DNA of 64,000 nucleotides, taken from assembly GCA_014529385.2 (NCBI GenBank), contig CM043969.1:31598446-31662445 (forward strand), given 5' to 3'. Origin of the DNA: Adiantum capillus-veneris (taxonomy: Eukaryota > Streptophyta > Polypodiopsida > Polypodiales > Pteridaceae). The translations under genes and the position numbers were made by a program. A model generated the notes under the pieces. It had not been told where the DNA came from and ran no database searches. It saw only the letters and a program-made list of their open reading frames with translations. Below are positions 33,200 through 41,714 of this stretch, piece by piece. Each line of letters starts with the position of its first letter. Position 1 is the stretch's first letter.

Positions 33200-34212
33200 C
33201 CAGAACCACTACTTCCCATCCTCTATAAAAGGTGATTTTCCCCTTTTCTCTTATTGCCTTGATCTCTGGCATCAACTCTTGCATGTGTGTCGCTTGTGCC
33301 AATGTAAGGTCATCTCCCAAGAAAATACCGGTTTTCTTAAGAGTTGGCCTCTTTTTTAGAAATTCTTTCCTTATTTCTATATTCGGGAATCGGAGAATAA
33401 TTTACGTTTCCCTTCTCATCGATTCCTTTCTTGCCCACTCTCCATGCACTTGTGTGAGTAGGCTCTGTGATGCCCATGCGTTGTAGCAGTTCCTTCACTT
33501 CTTCATCTACATTCTCTTTGTCTTTGACTCCTGTGACCCGCACATGCAGAGCCCGAGCCTTCCTTTTCTGCTCTTCCTCAATGGTCATATTAATAATGGT
33601 AGAAGTAGGTGTGGTCTCGAGCATCTGGGCCTTCCCTTTCTTCGCATCCTCAATCCATTTCTCTGCTTCATCAACCTTTTCTTGTGTCTTCACAAGACGT
33701 TCCGCCCATGAAGATGCCGTTTTCGATTTTTGTTCATCTCCTTCCCGTAGAGTTTTCATCTGATCCTGCATGTCCTCGAGCTCCTTCAGCACCGAAGGTT
33801 GGTCGTCTCCCTTCTCCTTAGTTGCAGATTTGCAAGCCGCAAGTTCTCCTTTTAGCTCCTCGATTATTGCATCCTTTTCCCCCATGTGTTTTTTCATATT
33901 TGTTCTCCATGCTTCAAAACTTGCTACTGCCTCATCGAGTTTCATTTGCATAACGCATTCTGTTACATTTACTTTGGCCTTGATTAGGTTTCGTAATTCC
34001 GTTTTCAAGCTCTGAATCTCCTCATTCTGTATCCCCCGGATCTCTCTCCTTAGTTCTCTCATCATGTCTCCATACATGGAGTTCCTGTAGCTCTCAGCGC
34101 TCGCATGCATTTCCTTCCTGATGCCATCTCTCATGTAGTTTAGCTCTGATTTGAGCATCACTTGGACCTTCTCCATCATTAGTTCATCATGTATCTTGGA
34201 CGTTTTCCCCAC
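33200..34212 (-). CDS. alpha LINE ORF1 protein (coiled coil plus RRM-like domain)
   Basis: The 291-residue frame from ATG at 34212 is rich in Lys and Glu and strongly predicted helical by eye. About residues 1-205 look like a long coiled coil (ELRREIRGIQNEEIQSLKTE, MGEKDAIIEELKGELAACKS). Then RALHVRVTGVKDKENVDEEV, KELLQRMGI, and AWRVGKKG resemble the RRM-like core of LINE ORF1 proteins. A frameshift near 33337 leads to TLKKTGIFLGDDLTLAQATH and a short C-terminal domain. It has no zinc knuckle, unlike beta and gamma ORF1. The likely role is RNA binding and trimerisation. Confidence 0.7.
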
Positions 34213-35015
34213 TCGTAATGATCCTGGTGATAGTACAGTATCTCTGTTTCTCCGCTTACATGTAGCTGTTTTTTTTTTTTGGGGTGGTGTAGCTATCTAC
34301 ACCCGGCCCTTCCCCTTCGTAGGCGGATCCATCAAACCCAACCCGCAATGTGGCGACCCCTGCTACAAGCTGATGGAGAATGGAGATCGTGTTAAGACTC
34401 TTCAGGCTGACGCGCGCGTGAAGGAGCAACAACTGACGTGCGCGTGAACCAAACTCCGGCAACTGACGCGCCTTTTGGAAAATTTCTCGCGCGTGAAGGA
34501 GTAGCAACCGGCAGCCTTAGGCGATAGAGAGATGGGCAGCCTTAGGCGATAGGCTAACTCAATAACACACGATAGGCAGCCTTAGGCGATAGGCTAACTC
34601 AACAGCTTGCGATAGGCAGCCTTAGGCGATAGGCGATAGGCAGCCTTACGCGATGAAGCTCACAATAGACAGCCTTAGGCGATAGAGAGAGAGGAGCTGA
34701 CTGCGTGTGCCTCCAGGCCACCTGTGTATTGCTCTCCCGTTCGCCCTCGCTGCCCAAGGCAGGTGCGCTACCTCTTCCAGCTCACCCGCGACCAATCCAG
34801 GTGGAGGTGCGCGCAGCCTAACTGTTCGCCTGAGTTGCCCTTTCATGCATGTTTAGGCTATGGGTACTGCTACGAAGCATCGCCGATTATAGAGATCAAG
34901 AGTTGAAGCGGAAGAGCTTTGCAAAGTGTAGATACCATGACACCCCGGCCACGCACTCAGCAGCTAATCAAGCTCTTCAATCGATAGTCGGTCTAAGCTG
35001 CAGCTACCACGTCTG

Positions 35016-35017
<2 letters not shown>
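34213..35017 (-). other. alpha LINE 5' UTR
   Basis: About 800 bases between the ORF1 ATG and the GA tract at 35018. It contains T11 (34270-34280 region) and the tandem repeats at 34525-34690. A short plus-strand open frame (34724-34906, RCPRQVRYLFQLTRDQSRWR, then CAQPNCSPELPFHACLGYGY) has Cys spacing worth noting, but I do not recognise it. I assign the stretch to alpha because GA flanks it; another full-length copy would test this. Confidence 0.5.
34525..34690. repeat. GGCAGCCTTAGGCGATAG tandem repeats
   Basis: The 18-base core occurs about six times with variable spacers (GCTAACTCAA.A, GATAG). Short subrepeats are common in LINE 5' UTR promoters, which would fit its place upstream of ORF1. 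Confidence 0.85.

Positions 35018-35076
<59 letters not shown>
35018..35076 (+). repeat. (GA)n microsatellite between alpha3 and alpha4
   Basis: 59 bp of GA between the 5' end of one alpha LINE and the 3' end of the next. Confidence 0.95.
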
Positions 35077-35079
<3 letters not shown>

Positions 35080-37653
35080 AATGAAATGAAATGATATATT
35101 AACATCTTCAAGGCCAAAATGACCTATGAGACCATCAGATACAAAGTGGTGAATCTAATACAATGTCTGAAGTACAAGTACAAAAAGTACTGAATGTAAA
35201 AAATGAAAACTCCAAATGAAGTGTGAAATGTGAAATGTGAAACGTGAAAATGTAGAATAGGCCCTCAATGACACTTTGGATGTCGTGCTAGAATGCCTCT
35301 GATCCTCTGCTAGAGTCTCCGTCGATGGAGTGTGCTCTTGTGTCTCGGTCGTGGTCATCTCGATCTCCCGAGCTCAGTCGCCCTGTCAATGAGGGTGCCT
35401 CTGGTATGAATGTGGGTACAACCCTGTGCTGGTGGTTGGTCTCCTGGCTCCCTCGATCCAAAGAAGTCTGTGATCTGTCTCTATGACTGTCGTACTCCAT
35501 GTCTCCTCAGCAGACTATATTTATGTCGATGTAGCTCAAGTAGATATAAGCCAAGGCATCTCTGATATTGATACCTCATGACTCTATCTAGGGGTCCAAA
35601 ACCCTCCCTGAATAAGCAATGGAAGCGCCCTCGTATCTCATAATACACAGTGCAGTGGCATATGTAGTGTAGCTCTGTTCTCTAGCTCTCTATCGCATAG
35701 TTGGCATATCCTAGAATCCGGTGGTATCCCTCTGAATCTACCCGTCTCAATCTCCAGCTGGTGTGAGGATGCGCGAATCTGACCAATAGCACATCGTAGA
35801 CCATGAGACAAATGAGTGTCCATGTAGCTCGGACAAATCACAAACCCATCTCCCGAAAGTTGGAGAAGATGCTCTTTGTAGAAAGCCATCTTCGTGCCCA
35901 ACTCCTGCATCGGCTCTACCCATGTCCTCTTGGTGTCCAACTGTATAAGATCCTGACGAATGAGTCTAGTGATCTCCATCCGTGTGACTGGCAGGGAGGG
36001 TGCATCCAGGGAATACTGAAAAGGAGGCAATCTATCCATGCTGAAACAATGCCTTCGAAACCATGAGGTCATCTGCGCATACCAACATGATGCGTCTCGC
36101 TGCATCGCTAACTGTCTAGAGGACTCAAGAGCCAATCTAGTATATCTGCCTCTATGTGTATCCCATAGAATGTGCATAAAGGACACTGATCTCGTAAGAG
36201 CCTCAATCTCTATAGGAGGGGCGGCTACCTCCGCTCGAATAATTGCATGTGGTACGGAGGCCTTGGCTTTAATCATCCGGGATATCATAAATACCAAGGG
36301 TCTCTCCATGCTCCTCCAACTATCATGATTCACACATGGTCCCCAGACCTGGACCCCATAAAGCATAGCTGAAGCAACCAAAGTATCAAAGAGCCATAGC
36401 TTTGTTCGTGGTTCTTGAAACTGAACCTGCGAACACATCCTCTCTAGCCCTCCCAATGCCGCATAGGCTCTGGACAGTCTAGTCTCTGTTGCTCTCCTCA
36501 GAGTAAACCTCGGTCCCGTGAATACCACCCCTAGATATGTATATTCATTTGTGTACTCCACAGTGTCCTGACCATATACGAGTGTAGGTGCGGATGTCTT
36601 GACCCACTGTGGTGTGGTGTTAAACACCATAACCTTGGTTTTACCAAGGTTCACAGACAATCCACTCTCCTCTGCAAATTTGTGCAATGCATCCAGCTGT
36701 CTTTGCATGCCCTCTAGTGACTCTGATATCAACACAATATCCTCAGCATATAATAATAAAGGGATCCATGTCCCTCCTAGCTGAGCGCCTCTATCGCCCT
36801 CTCTGTCAATGTAGTCAGAGACCTCATCTACATACATACCAAAAAGTGTAGGGGACAAAGGACACCCCTGTTTCACTCCAATAGTGGAATGAACAATGTC
36901 AGAAATCCCCTCAAGAGGCGTACCTGGCCAGTCATTGAGCCGTATAAATCCATGATCCCCCATATGATCTCTGTGGGTACTCCCAACTTCAGTAGCCTGC
37001 GCATCAATCTGGCCCTCGGCACTGTGTCAAATGCTTTGCGGAAGTCCACAAAGCAACAATACATCCGTCTCCCATGTGCCCGACCCTCCTCAATAATGGC
37101 TCTGAGTGTAAGAATATGGTCCGAAGTGGAGAAACCCCTCCTGAATCCAACCTGTCCTGCTGCTCATATGCTATCATTTTCTGCCCATTTACACCGTGGG
37201 GTCCCCTGCCTTGACGAGAGGTACAATAGTAGATAATCTCCAAGACTCCGGTAGTCGCTCATACATGACACGGTTAAACAACCGTGCAAGAACCTCTGAC
37301 AGTAAATCTCTAGCATGTATCAAGTGCTCTGCCACCAAACCATCATGATCATATGCTCTCCTAGTCCTCATCCTGTCAATGGTGTTCTTCACCATCTCAG
37401 TGGTAAAGAAGGTACTAGTGGCTGGGCATGGCTCTAGAGGGTCTGGTAATGGTGGTTGCCCAGGTACTGTATATAATGATGCTGCATACTGACCCGAAAT
37501 CTCGGGAGAAGTAATCACTGGAGGAGGTGAGTGCTCATGGAAGAGACACTAGGCCTCACCTCAATCTCGACTCAAAAAGAGCTGATACAAATCACGTTCC
37601 ATCTGGGCTAAAAAGGCCCGCTTCTTCCGTCGCACTAAACGCCTTTTTAGTGC
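35077..37653 (-). mobile_element. alpha LINE, 5'-truncated copy (alpha4)
   Basis: It carries the 3' UTR, the C-terminal domain (DSRICQLCDRELENRATLHM, damaged zinc motif), most of the RT (36963-35638: GVKQGCPLSPTLFGMYVDEV, LLLYAEDIVLISES with Glu replacing the first Asp of YADD) and the RT N-terminus (37518-37189). A small deletion lies near 37190. At the 5' end a 9-bp inverted repeat (CGCACTAAA/TTTAGTGCG at about 37630-37653) folds back just before GAGAGAGAGA. The element is defective. Confidence 0.85.
35638..36963 (-). CDS. alpha4 RT and C-terminal open frame
   Basis: This 441-codon frame is the longest intact alpha RT stretch. It starts in the block before GVKQGCPLSPTLFGMYVDEV and continues through LLLYAEDIVLISES, LSVNLGKTKVMVFNTTPQWV, PRTKLWLFDTLVASAMLYGV and the thumb to a damaged CCHC motif. 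The YADD motif reads YAED, which should abolish catalysis. The start Met is internal; the real ORF2 begins far upstream and is truncated here. Confidence 0.75.
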   Translation of the reverse strand: MGDHGFIRLNDWPGTPLEGISDIVHSTIGVKQGCPLSPTLFGMYVDEVSDYIDREGDRGAQLGGTWIPLLLYAEDIVLISESLEGMQRQLDALHKFAEESGLSVNLGKTKVMVFNTTPQWVKTSAPTLVYGQDTVEYTNEYTYLGVVFTGPRFTLRRATETRLSRAYAALGGLERMCSQVQFQEPRTKLWLFDTLVASAMLYGVQVWGPCVNHDSWRSMERPLVFMISRMIKAKASVPHAIIRAEVAAPPIEIEALTRSVSFMHILWDTHRGRYTRLALESSRQLAMQRDASCWYAQMTSWFRRHCFSMDRLPPFQYSLDAPSLPVTRMEITRLIRQDLIQLDTKRTWVEPMQELGTKMAFYKEHLLQLSGDGFVICPSYMDTHLSHGLRCAIGQIRASSHQLEIETGRFRGIPPDSRICQLCDRELENRATLHMPLHCVL

Positions 37654-37663
37654 GAGAGAGAGA
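37654..37663 (+). repeat. short (GA)n at the alpha4/alpha5 junction
   Basis: GAGAGAGAGA followed by AGAAAGAAAG. It lies between the truncated 5' end of alpha4 and the 3' end of a second LINE fragment. Confidence 0.8.
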
Positions 37664-38300
37664 AGAAAGAAAGCACGACCTTTTTACCTCTATCAGAGGC
37701 AGAAGTACAACTATGAGAGATAAAAATATACATCAATCTGCGGTCTATCTCTAGGGGGTATGGGTAAGGAAGTACAATCATGGAAGAGCATCAAGCTGCT
37801 TGGCTGCATCCTATGTCATACTGGGGATATAAGATCTAGTACATAGGTGGGTGTGGTGTAAGGGCAGCGCGCGTGATCACGGCTTGATCTTCCAGCATCT
37901 GAGCAAATCTCTCCTAGGCTGCCTGTTGATGTCGATTCTGGATCTCCTGGATTTGTATCTGATGGAGCCTAGGAGCTCTGTATCCGAGAGCTCGAACTGT
38001 CTCAATCTATTGTAGGGTGACCCTCACTAAGTCACTGCGATGGGTGGTGGTCCTCTACAAGAAATCTGAAAGCTATTGTCTGTCACCTTCTGATTTTAAT
38101 ACAATGCAAGTAGTGTCTCTCTATGTCTATGTAGAAAACGGCCAGAGTGACATAGGGTGGGATGTTCTATGCAAAGAGCCTCATATCTATCTCTGATAAT
38201 CTCATCCGCTCTACATCTGTAGAAATAGTGCTCCTCATCTTCAGCCACCCTCTTTGTTCAAAGATGGTAGAGCCTCTCACCTCGGGCAATATATATTAAA
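37664..38300 (-). mobile_element. divergent alpha-like LINE C-terminal fragment (alpha5)
   Basis: On the minus strand from 38260: AEDEEHYFYRCRADEIIRDR, YEALCIEHPTLCHSGRFLHR, HRETLLALY. This matches the layout of the alpha C-terminal domain (E-x-x-HY-x-x-x-C ... I-R-x-R) with low identity. Its 3' end reads CTTTCTTTCTTCTCTCTCTC, again running into TC repeats. It may be a related family sharing the target preference. Confidence 0.5.
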
Positions 38301-38502
38301 TATCACAAACAGGTGACGTGGCATGGCTGGCAGTACACAAACACACACACCCCAGGCACGCCCGGATTTTACACTGTCTTGCTAACGTGGCACGCCCGTA
38401 CGGCACTCATGGGGAAAATGCGCTGCAAAGCTGACGTGGCAGATTTCCGTACGGCAATTCTTACGCAAAAAGCTGGCAACTTTTGGTTACAGAAACTCTA
38501 CG

Positions 38503-38504
<2 letters not shown>
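38301..38504 (+). repeat. 5' LTR of element M, left part
   Basis: It is collinear with 47195-47399 (CACAAACAG.TGACGTGGCAT ... GAAACTCTACGCA). It begins TATCACAAAC; the sister LTR begins TATTTCACAAAC, and element H's LTR begins TGTTTCACAAA, so the terminal TG has probably mutated. Confidence 0.8.

Positions 38505-38557
<53 letters not shown>
38505..38557 (+). repeat. LTR (GA)n tract, left of the alpha6 insertion
   Basis: 53 bp of GA following CTCTACGCA. The sister LTR has the same flank and a single uninterrupted tract at 47400-47449. Confidence 0.95.
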
Positions 38558-38560
<3 letters not shown>

Positions 38561-39909
38561 GAAATGTTATATTAACGTCTTCAAAAGGCCAAAGTGACCT
38601 ATGAGACCAGAAAGTTACAATGTGGTGGATCTGATACAAAGTCAGAGTCAAAGTAACAAGATGACAACAATGACAAAAATGAAATGACAAATGCCACAAT
38701 AAAATACTATGGAATCCTAAACTACTAGGTGTGAACAGCAGCTAGCTGGGATATCTAGATCACAAGAGATCCAGCATCGGTCGCTGGCGGATCTCATCAA
38801 TCTCCTCCATGGTCAGTAGTCTGACCGGGCGTCGTGCATGTCGAGCCAAAGTGATCCGAATCCTCTGATGCAGCCTCCGTTTATGCTGTGTAGTCCTCCG
38901 CAGTCGTGGGCGTCTGGATCTTCCAAGCTCAGTCGCTCGGTCGATCAGTGTGCCTTTGGTGTGAGACGACAAGCTCTGCTGTGGTAGTAACTCCTCCGGG
39001 TGTCCAGTGACAGCTCTAAAGAAATCTGTGATCTGTCTCTGGGACTGGCTAGCCTCTCCTCTCATCAGGCTCTCTCTGTGTCTGCGTAGCTCGAGCAAAA
39101 ACAAGCCCAAGCATCTCTGATCCTCGTACTGCATGACTCTGGAGAATGGTCCAAAGCCCTCTCTGAACAAGCAATGGAAGCGGCCTCGTATCTCACAGTA
39201 GACGGGGCAGTGGCATGTGTAGTGCAACTCTGTCTCAGGCTCGATGTCACACAGGGGGCATGTCCTGGCGTCTGCTGGTACTCTGCTGTATCTCCCAGTC
39301 TCGATCCGCAGCTGGTGTGAAGATGTACGTATCTGGCCGATAGCACATCGTATCCCATGAGACAAGTGGGTGTCCATGTATCTCGGCCTCGTCACAAAGC
39401 CATCAACCGTAAGCTGGAGGAGATGCTCTCTGTAGAAAGCCATCTTCATGCCCAGCTCCTGTGCTGGCTGTATCCATGTCCTCTTGGTGTCTAGCTGAGT
39501 CAAGTCCTGGCGGATGAGCCTGGTGATCTCGGACTGTGTAAGAGTCAGAGAGGGTGCATCCAGTGAGTACTGAAAGGGAGGCAATCTGTCTATGCTGAAC
39601 CCATGAGCCTGAAACCATGATGTCATCTCCCCATATTAGCATGCTGTATCTCCCTGCATGGCTAACTGTCGAGAGGACTCAAGTGCAAGGCGAGCATATC
39701 TGTCTCTGGGAAGTTCCCACATGCGGTGTATGAAGAAGACCGATCTGGTGAGCGCCTCCACCACTAGTGGGGGGGCAGCTAGCTCTGCTCGAACAATAGC
39801 ACGTGGTACTGAGGCCTTGGCTCTAATGAGCCGCGAGATCATAGACACCAAAGGCTTCTCCATGTCCCCCCATCCATCACTGCGGCCTGTCCTTCCTTGA
39901 TGATCTAAT
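38558..39909 (-). mobile_element. alpha LINE inserted in the LTR GA tract of element M (alpha6)
   Basis: It has the alpha 3' UTR, then a 288-codon C-terminal frame (39626-38760) with CPLCDIEPETELHYTCHC intact, then RT thumb (39863-39636). Near 39880 it jumps to sequence resembling the RT N-side (CTTGATGATCTAAT, compare 31406-31420) and ends against GAGAGAGAGAGA. The LTR sequence resumes at 39910 exactly as in the uninterrupted LTR at 47450. This is a filled site with its empty-site control in the same element. Confidence 0.9.
38760..39626 (-). CDS. alpha6 ORF2 C-terminal domain
   Basis: A 288-residue open frame. RT-distal helices come first (LDAPSLTLTQSEITRLIRQD, TQLDTKRTWIQPAQELGMKM), then THLSHGIRCAIGQIRTSSHQ. 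The zinc motif CPLCDIEPETELHYTCHC (C-x2-C-x8-H-x4-C) sits at about residues 123-140. A basic tail follows (RRPRLRRTTQHKRRLHQRIR). It is the best-preserved alpha C-terminus in the window and ends beyond the point where alpha3 stops. Confidence 0.75.
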   Translation of the reverse strand: MTSWFQAHGFSIDRLPPFQYSLDAPSLTLTQSEITRLIRQDLTQLDTKRTWIQPAQELGMKMAFYREHLLQLTVDGFVTRPRYMDTHLSHGIRCAIGQIRTSSHQLRIETGRYSRVPADARTCPLCDIEPETELHYTCHCPVYCEIRGRFHCLFREGFGPFSRVMQYEDQRCLGLFLLELRRHRESLMRGEASQSQRQITDFFRAVTGHPEELLPQQSLSSHTKGTLIDRATELGRSRRPRLRRTTQHKRRLHQRIRITLARHARRPVRLLTMEEIDEIRQRPMLDLL

Positions 39910-40162
39910 GAGAGAGAGAGACTTAACTTTTAAGCCTTGCTTTATTTGCCAAGCAATGGCTTGTGAGAGAACAAAAAAAGAAAGCTTTATTTATTGAATG
40001 CTTTTGGGGCTCTGCTTTTGGCATCCCTTGTAGCTCTTTATAAGCGTGGTTTGGGCTATCACTTCTAAGAGCATCTGTACGCAGAGTCCGAGAGTGTGAC
40101 CCAACCACTCCGTGTACTTTGTGCAGCAGATTAATACAAAAAGAAATACCGAAAGGGGCGCC
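39910..40162 (+). repeat. 5' LTR of element M, right part
   Basis: It is collinear with 47440-47702: GA remnant, CTTAA.TTTTAA.CCTTGCT, TCTTTATAAGCGTGGTTTG (TATA-like TTTATAA), and GAAATACCGAAAGGGGCGCC. It then switches directly to gag. Confidence 0.85.
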
Positions 40163-41035
40163 TCCTCTGACTCCAGCGAAGAAGACAAAAAAGGGAAAAA
40201 GCGAAGCAGAAAGCAAAGCTTCGGAAAGGGAAAGAAAAAGGCAAAGAAGTCTAAATCTCGCCCAGTTATTGATAGCTCTACAGAGGACTCGTCTTCGGAT
40301 AGTTCGGAATCTGACGAGAGCAGCTTTTATGCAAAGAAGAAGAATTTCTATAAAAGCCAACCAATATGACTTTTTGGAGGATAAAAGCAAGAAAGTCCAA
40401 GAGTTCAAAGCAGGTGGACAGTCAATTAAATTTGACACGTTTTCTGGATATCGAGATGCTTTGAAGGCTTTGGCCTTCATACAGCAATTTGACAAAGCTT
40501 TCTCTGGAGGGCGTTACTCAGAGCACTCCAAGATTTGGAGGGCTACTTCTTACTTCAAGGGCAATGCTCGAACTTGGTGGTCCACGCTTCAATTGAACAA
40601 GACAGCGCCAGTTAAATAGCTGAAATTTAAAAGGCTTTTTATTTCTTCTTGGCTGACTCGAGAGTACGAACATGACATACGAACTGCTTCGAACCATCTT
40701 CGAATGACCAAGAAGGATACATTGGACGCATACTGCGAGAGATTCTGGAGCTCTTTTCTACCAGCTTCTTCATTTAAGAAGATCTCTTTCAAAGAACAGA
40801 TTAAGCGGTTTACCTTGGGACTATCTACAGAGATCCGAGATCACTGCTAAGAGCAAAAGTCAGATTCCATTCAGGAACTGATGAGTCATGCGAAACGGGG
40901 TTTTGCCATTCACTCATGCAGTTTGACCTACCCCACAAATGAAATCATGACGCAAACGACTGAACAGACTGCGAACAATGAAAGAAGAAAGAGGAAGAGC
41001 AACCCAGAAAAGAAAGAAAAGGATGCATGACCCAA
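40112..41035 (+). pseudogene. element M gag
   Basis: The first frame has an acidic/basic N-terminus (SSDSSEEDKKGKKRSRKQS, STEDSSSDSSESDESSF). A second frame holds the gag fold: GGQSIKFDTFSGYRDALKAL, FIQQFDKAFSGGRYSEHSKI, TSYFKGNARTWWSTLQLNK. After a stop at 40617 come LFISSWLTREYEHDIRTASN and DTLDAYCERFWSSFLP. The motifs are classic Ty3/gypsy capsid. Reading-frame changes near 40360 and stops near 40617 and 40848 inactivate it. Element H carries a related acidic Gag N-terminus. Confidence 0.75.
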
Positions 41036-41714
41036 GCTTACTCTTCCAGAGAGAGCTCTCTACATAATAGAGGGGAAGTGCTTTGGATGCCGAGAAACTG
41101 GGCATATCTCCGCGAAGTGCCCTAAAAAGGCACCGAAAAAACAGAACGACAAGGACGAAGACAAGCCAGAGGGTTTGAAAGCAGTTGAGGAACGTGGACG
41201 AAAAGGCAAGAAGAAAGCAGGACTGGTTCGAGATTGCATGGGTACTGACCGAAGCATGATTGAGGAGAGTACAAAACTTTGTCGAGCTTGGGGCAAAGCG
41301 AAAGACCAAGAGGCCAAGACCAACTTCATTTCATCTGAATTGGCGGCGCGGCTCGAGATCACAACCGATTGGATAGGACCACTAGCAGAGGCAATTCTAG
41401 AGGCACCCGGCACGGACGTGGCCATTACACCTATCATTGGCAAACTTCGGTTGCATTGTCAGGGGTATTTGGGACATGAGAACTTCTACATAATGCCGTG
41501 GAAGGTTGTGATGTCCTCTTGGAAATTGCGTGGTACCATAAGAACAACGCCGTGGTCAACTATCGAGCGAGAAAAGCGACTTCGACTACAGAGAAGGGTC
41601 GAACCATTGTACTTGATGTAAAACTTAAGAGCGAATCTGTCCCTATTGTATCGGCTTTGGCCATTTCAAAATTAATGAAATCCAGTCTGTTTGTTTACTC
41701 GATCTTTTTGAGAG
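41036..41714 (+). pseudogene. element M nucleocapsid knuckle and protease remnant
   Basis: CFGCRETGHISAKC at about 41072-41113 is a C-x2-C-x4-H-x4-C zinc knuckle. Further on, TNFISSELAARL marks the retropepsin region, but the catalytic D-[ST]-G is replaced by DQEAK. Next come a GC/DVLLEIAWYHKNNAVVNY segment and TTEKGRTIVLDV, the usual post-protease block. The sequence breaks off at about 41714 against a beta LINE fragment. Confidence 0.7.

Larger units (their letters stand above)
29382..35017 (-). mobile_element. alpha LINE, nearly full-length reference copy (alpha3, about 5.6 kb)
   Basis: Right to left: 5' UTR with short tandem repeats (35017-34213), ORF1 (34212-33200), ORF2 with apurinic endonuclease (33190-32060), RT (31900-30378) and a C-terminal zinc domain (30356-29577), then a 3' UTR ending AACATTTCATTTC and the (TC)n complement. 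There is no poly(A). GA tracts lie at both ends (29298-29381 and 35018-35076). ORFs are broken by only a few frameshifts and stops, so it is fairly young. The RT sequence (GVKQGCPLSPTLFGMYIDE, YADDIVLI) marks it as a LINE with an endonuclease of the APE type. I cannot assign its clade without a tree. Confidence 0.85.

Noticed and set aside
34525-34690. Short GGCAGCCTTAGGCGATAG repeats as a CRISPR-like array
   Set aside because: Spacing is irregular, spacers are not unique, and the context is a plant LINE.
34724-34906. Small Cys-containing ORF as an independent gene
   Set aside because: It is short, has no recognised family, and lies in what is most simply the 5' UTR of the alpha LINE.
38313-38597. 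Open frames ending in Arg-Glu repeats next to GA tracts
   Set aside because: They are translations of (GA)n microsatellites in LTRs and LINE ends.
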